This document shows, one piece after another, positions 61,654 through 64,000 of a stretch of DNA of 64,000 nucleotides. A program made the translations under genes and the position numbers. Positions within the stretch are counted from its first letter, which is position 1. Each line of letters begins with the position of its first letter. The DNA lies in NCBI GenBank assembly GCA_035236585.1, contig CP141135.1, positions 6,048,001-6,112,000 of the forward strand. Direction: 5' to 3'. Below the pieces are notes generated by a model. It worked only from the letters and a program-made list of their open reading frames with translations. It searched no databases and was not told the DNA's origin. This stretch comes from Warburgia ugandensis. Its lineage: Eukaryota; Streptophyta; Magnoliopsida; Canellales; Canellaceae.

Positions 61654-61654
61654 C

Positions 61655-64000
61655 TGTGACAACCCAGGTTCTCAAAACACTTTTTAAATATAAAATACAT
61701 TGACATAATGAGCTCGTCTCTAATAAAAATCATTTAAAAGACTAAACAACAATGGAAGAATCTATTCTTTTGAAATTTACTTTGAAAAACCTCGAATGTC
61801 ATTTTTCTCTTCTCAAAATAAGAATTTTCGGTGAAATAAGCGCTCATTTCTATAGAAAATCTAGCAGAGTTTCCTCTATTTTTCGGACATCTGACATTTA
61901 ACGCATGTCATTGCAGAATACCTAATAAACATTCATCAAAATTTTATAACATAAATGGGGACTGTCTCCTTTTCATACATCCAGAGAAATAAAACAAATT
62001 ACATCAAACAAAACACACCCAGAATTTTCACAGCACAACCCAGCCACATAAGTCTTCCAAATTCCCTTAATTACATGCAATGCAGTCTCTTTCTTATCGA
62101 ATACTATAACTTCAATTCAAAAACTAATTCTTACCCGTCCTTTCCCAAAGTTCCTGTTGGCACGCTCCATTAGTAAATAGCCCCTATTCCTTCCGAGTCC
62201 TCTATTTTGAAATAATATCAACATATGAGACATGCTACTATTCTCTGTATCTGAGCCATTGCAAACTAAAGCAATGCCTCAGCAAGCAATCGCTTGTGTA
62301 GGTGGAATAAGATGCAATTATATATAAACAATTCATAATTTACCATATAGATCAATGGTTCATATTGCATCATGCAAAACTTCAGACATCCATAATGCAT
62401 AATATAGGAAAATCATTATATGAACAAATTAATATCAACCTAAGCATCATGGCATATAAGGCTTGAAAATGCATGGATATACATCCATCAAAATAACAAA
62501 AGTTTGTGTCCACAGAACAACATAATGCATGTCATGATCTAGGAATGATGTGCACAATCAAACCTTATGAGTGCCTCAACTACACTCATGGCGATGGTAA
62601 TGAGTACTCATTTCAACCTTGGGTCCATCACATGCAACCCACATTAGTCTATTTCCCAACGAAAGCCTGTCAGCCAAAACTACCGGCCTACCCTCAAATC
62701 GGTACAAGATCCTACTTACCCTACTTCCCCGATATAATCCGACCCTAGGTCCCTCATGTGTAGCCCGCATCAATTTATTTCCTAACAAAAGCCTGTCATC
62801 CCAAAACTACTGGCCCACCCTCAAATTGGTATAAGACCCCGCTTATCCCATTTCACCAGATACAATCTAACCTTGGGTTCCTCAAGTGTAGCCTGCATTA
62901 GTTTATTTCCAGATGGAAGACTGTCAGCCCAAAACTATTGGCCCGCCGTCAAATTGGTACAAGACCCAGCTTACCTCGCTTCACCAAATACAATCCGACC
63001 CTGGGTCCCTCACATGCAGCTCGCATTAGTCTATTTCCCTACGGAAGCCTGTCAGCCAAAACTACCGACCCACCCTCAAATCGGTATAAGACTCAGCTAA
63101 CCTTGCTTCACCCAATGGTCTCAATCAAGGTCCATTATAAGGTGTAATCAATCACCTATCAAAATATGGATAATCATGTAATCAAATGTCACGATATTAA
63201 ACATGAAGTATTAAATGCATTTCAATAAATTATAATAGTGCTTGAAACACATGCCTCAAAATTTTTAAATAACAAGTCATGAACAAACAAATGAACTGAA
63301 GCATCATAATATAAAATATATGCTTCTACATGAGCAATTTAAACATGATTCAATTTTAACATGCACATTCATCTTATTTTTCTCATAACTGAAAATACTT
63401 GTTTCAGTACTTGAAATTCATATATAAATATATATAAAGCAAAAATCTTAGCAATCTTAATTCCACCTACCTCAATGGAGATTTTTAGGTCCTCTAAGAC
63501 AAATAATTTATTTAGTTTGCATAAGCCCTCCTAATCAATCACACATCTGCAATAATACAAACACATATTTAGTTATATAATTTCAAGACTTTTCTTAGCT
63601 TTTCCAATATGAAAGCTCCCTCTAAGTTCGTCCCTGGCACTAGTCATCACAAGGCAAAGTGATAATGCTTATTTCTACGCTCAAGGCATTTCATTAACTA
63701 TTGGTTGATAGTTAATTGAATGACAACTAGTTACTAGATTTCCAATCCATGCCATTAGCCTTGAATTGGTTATCCACCATTCATCTTAAGTAACTGTAGG
63801 TTGTTTTTATTGTTCAGTGGTCTCATCTTGAATCTTAACTTATTAAAAGTTAGGTTACACCATGGTAGCATCTGATCACCAATCAAAAGTGTTAGGTCCT
63901 TATTACTCTATTGTCCTATAGGATGGTTTAGAATTCTATATCAATTTCAGTCCAGATTCTTCAATTTGTGCAATGTACTAGCAACTCAATACTCTAGAAC
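61655..64000 (-). repeat. 5' LTR of the gypsy element, cut by the right edge
   Basis: Begins (left) TGTGACAACCCAGG and matches 51630-53156 and then 55479 onward of the other LTR, without the nested insertion. Holds the same tandem sub-repeats at about 62610-63105. Confidence 0.88.
62251..62296 (-). other. Two adjacent LTR hairpins
   Basis: Counterpart of 52215-52260 in the 5' LTR: a nearly perfect 12-base stem with an 8-base loop (62251-62282), then CAAGC/GCTTG (62283-62296). Confidence 0.65.

Larger units (their letters stand above)
51630..64000 (-). mobile_element. Ty3/gypsy element (Tekay/Del-like), runs past right edge
   Basis: Two long direct repeats, 51630-57083 and 61655-64000+, flank an internal region of about 4.6 kb. 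On the minus strand the order is 5' LTR, tRNA-iMet-type primer site (61653-61641), gag start about 61.5 kb, protease fragment about 59.0-58.9 kb, reverse transcriptase start about 58.6-58.4 kb, polypurine tract (57099-57084), 3' LTR. The sequence before the 3' LTR (GAATTTCGAAGACGAAATTC) is a hallmark of Tekay/Del relatives. RNase H and integrase were not recognised. Fossil, broken many times. In one 110-base stretch I counted about six differences between the LTRs, suggesting an insertion some millions of years old. Confidence 0.9.

Overview
This window reads as nuclear DNA of a flowering plant. It is AT-rich, its host genes are split by long GT-AG introns, and it carries many copies of what looks like the angiosperm Au SINE, plus Ty3/gypsy and Ty1/copia LTR elements and plant-type LINEs. 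The long introns and heavy retroelement load would fit a woody species or an early-branching lineage, but nothing here fixes the species.

Host genes fill the left part. (1) On the minus strand, the 5' half of a GRIP-type golgin gene (leader exon near 6.3 kb, coding exons down to 3.18 kb). The rest, including the GRIP domain, lies beyond the left edge, past a gypsy-type LTR covering 1-2919. (2) On the minus strand, a complete nine-exon serine acetyltransferase of the SERAT3 kind (15296 to 8441; 320 codons plus stop), the enzyme that makes O-acetylserine for cysteine synthesis. (3) On the plus strand, a complete ten-exon PIG-L gene (20460 to 28383; 260 codons plus stop), the de-N-acetylase of GPI-anchor synthesis. 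Its last intron holds a LINE fragment. All exon joins keep frame. The SERAT and PIG-L genes are divergent, with about 4.3 kb of SINE-studded DNA between their 5' ends. I see no functional link between the three genes.

From 29 kb to the right edge the window is mostly repeats and fossils: Au SINE pieces, an RTE-type LINE fragment (30.1-31.6 kb), a copia-type solo LTR with target duplication (32.6-33.0 kb), nine tandem 132-bp units (33.3-34.4 kb), a decayed copia element (37.5-40.7 kb), a dead copy of the transcription coactivator gene MBF1c (41.5-41.9 kb), several minisatellites (43-47 kb), a likely LTR remnant ending near 50.48 kb, and a large minus-strand Tekay/Del-like gypsy element from 51.63 kb past the right edge. 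One LTR of that element carries a second, nested solo LTR.

I found no new multi-gene system. The observations most worth checking are a pair of adjacent hairpins kept in diverged gypsy LTRs, three SINE copies that lack their 3' part yet have target-site duplications, the missing C-terminal tail of the serine acetyltransferase, and the 132-bp array with a hairpin in every unit.
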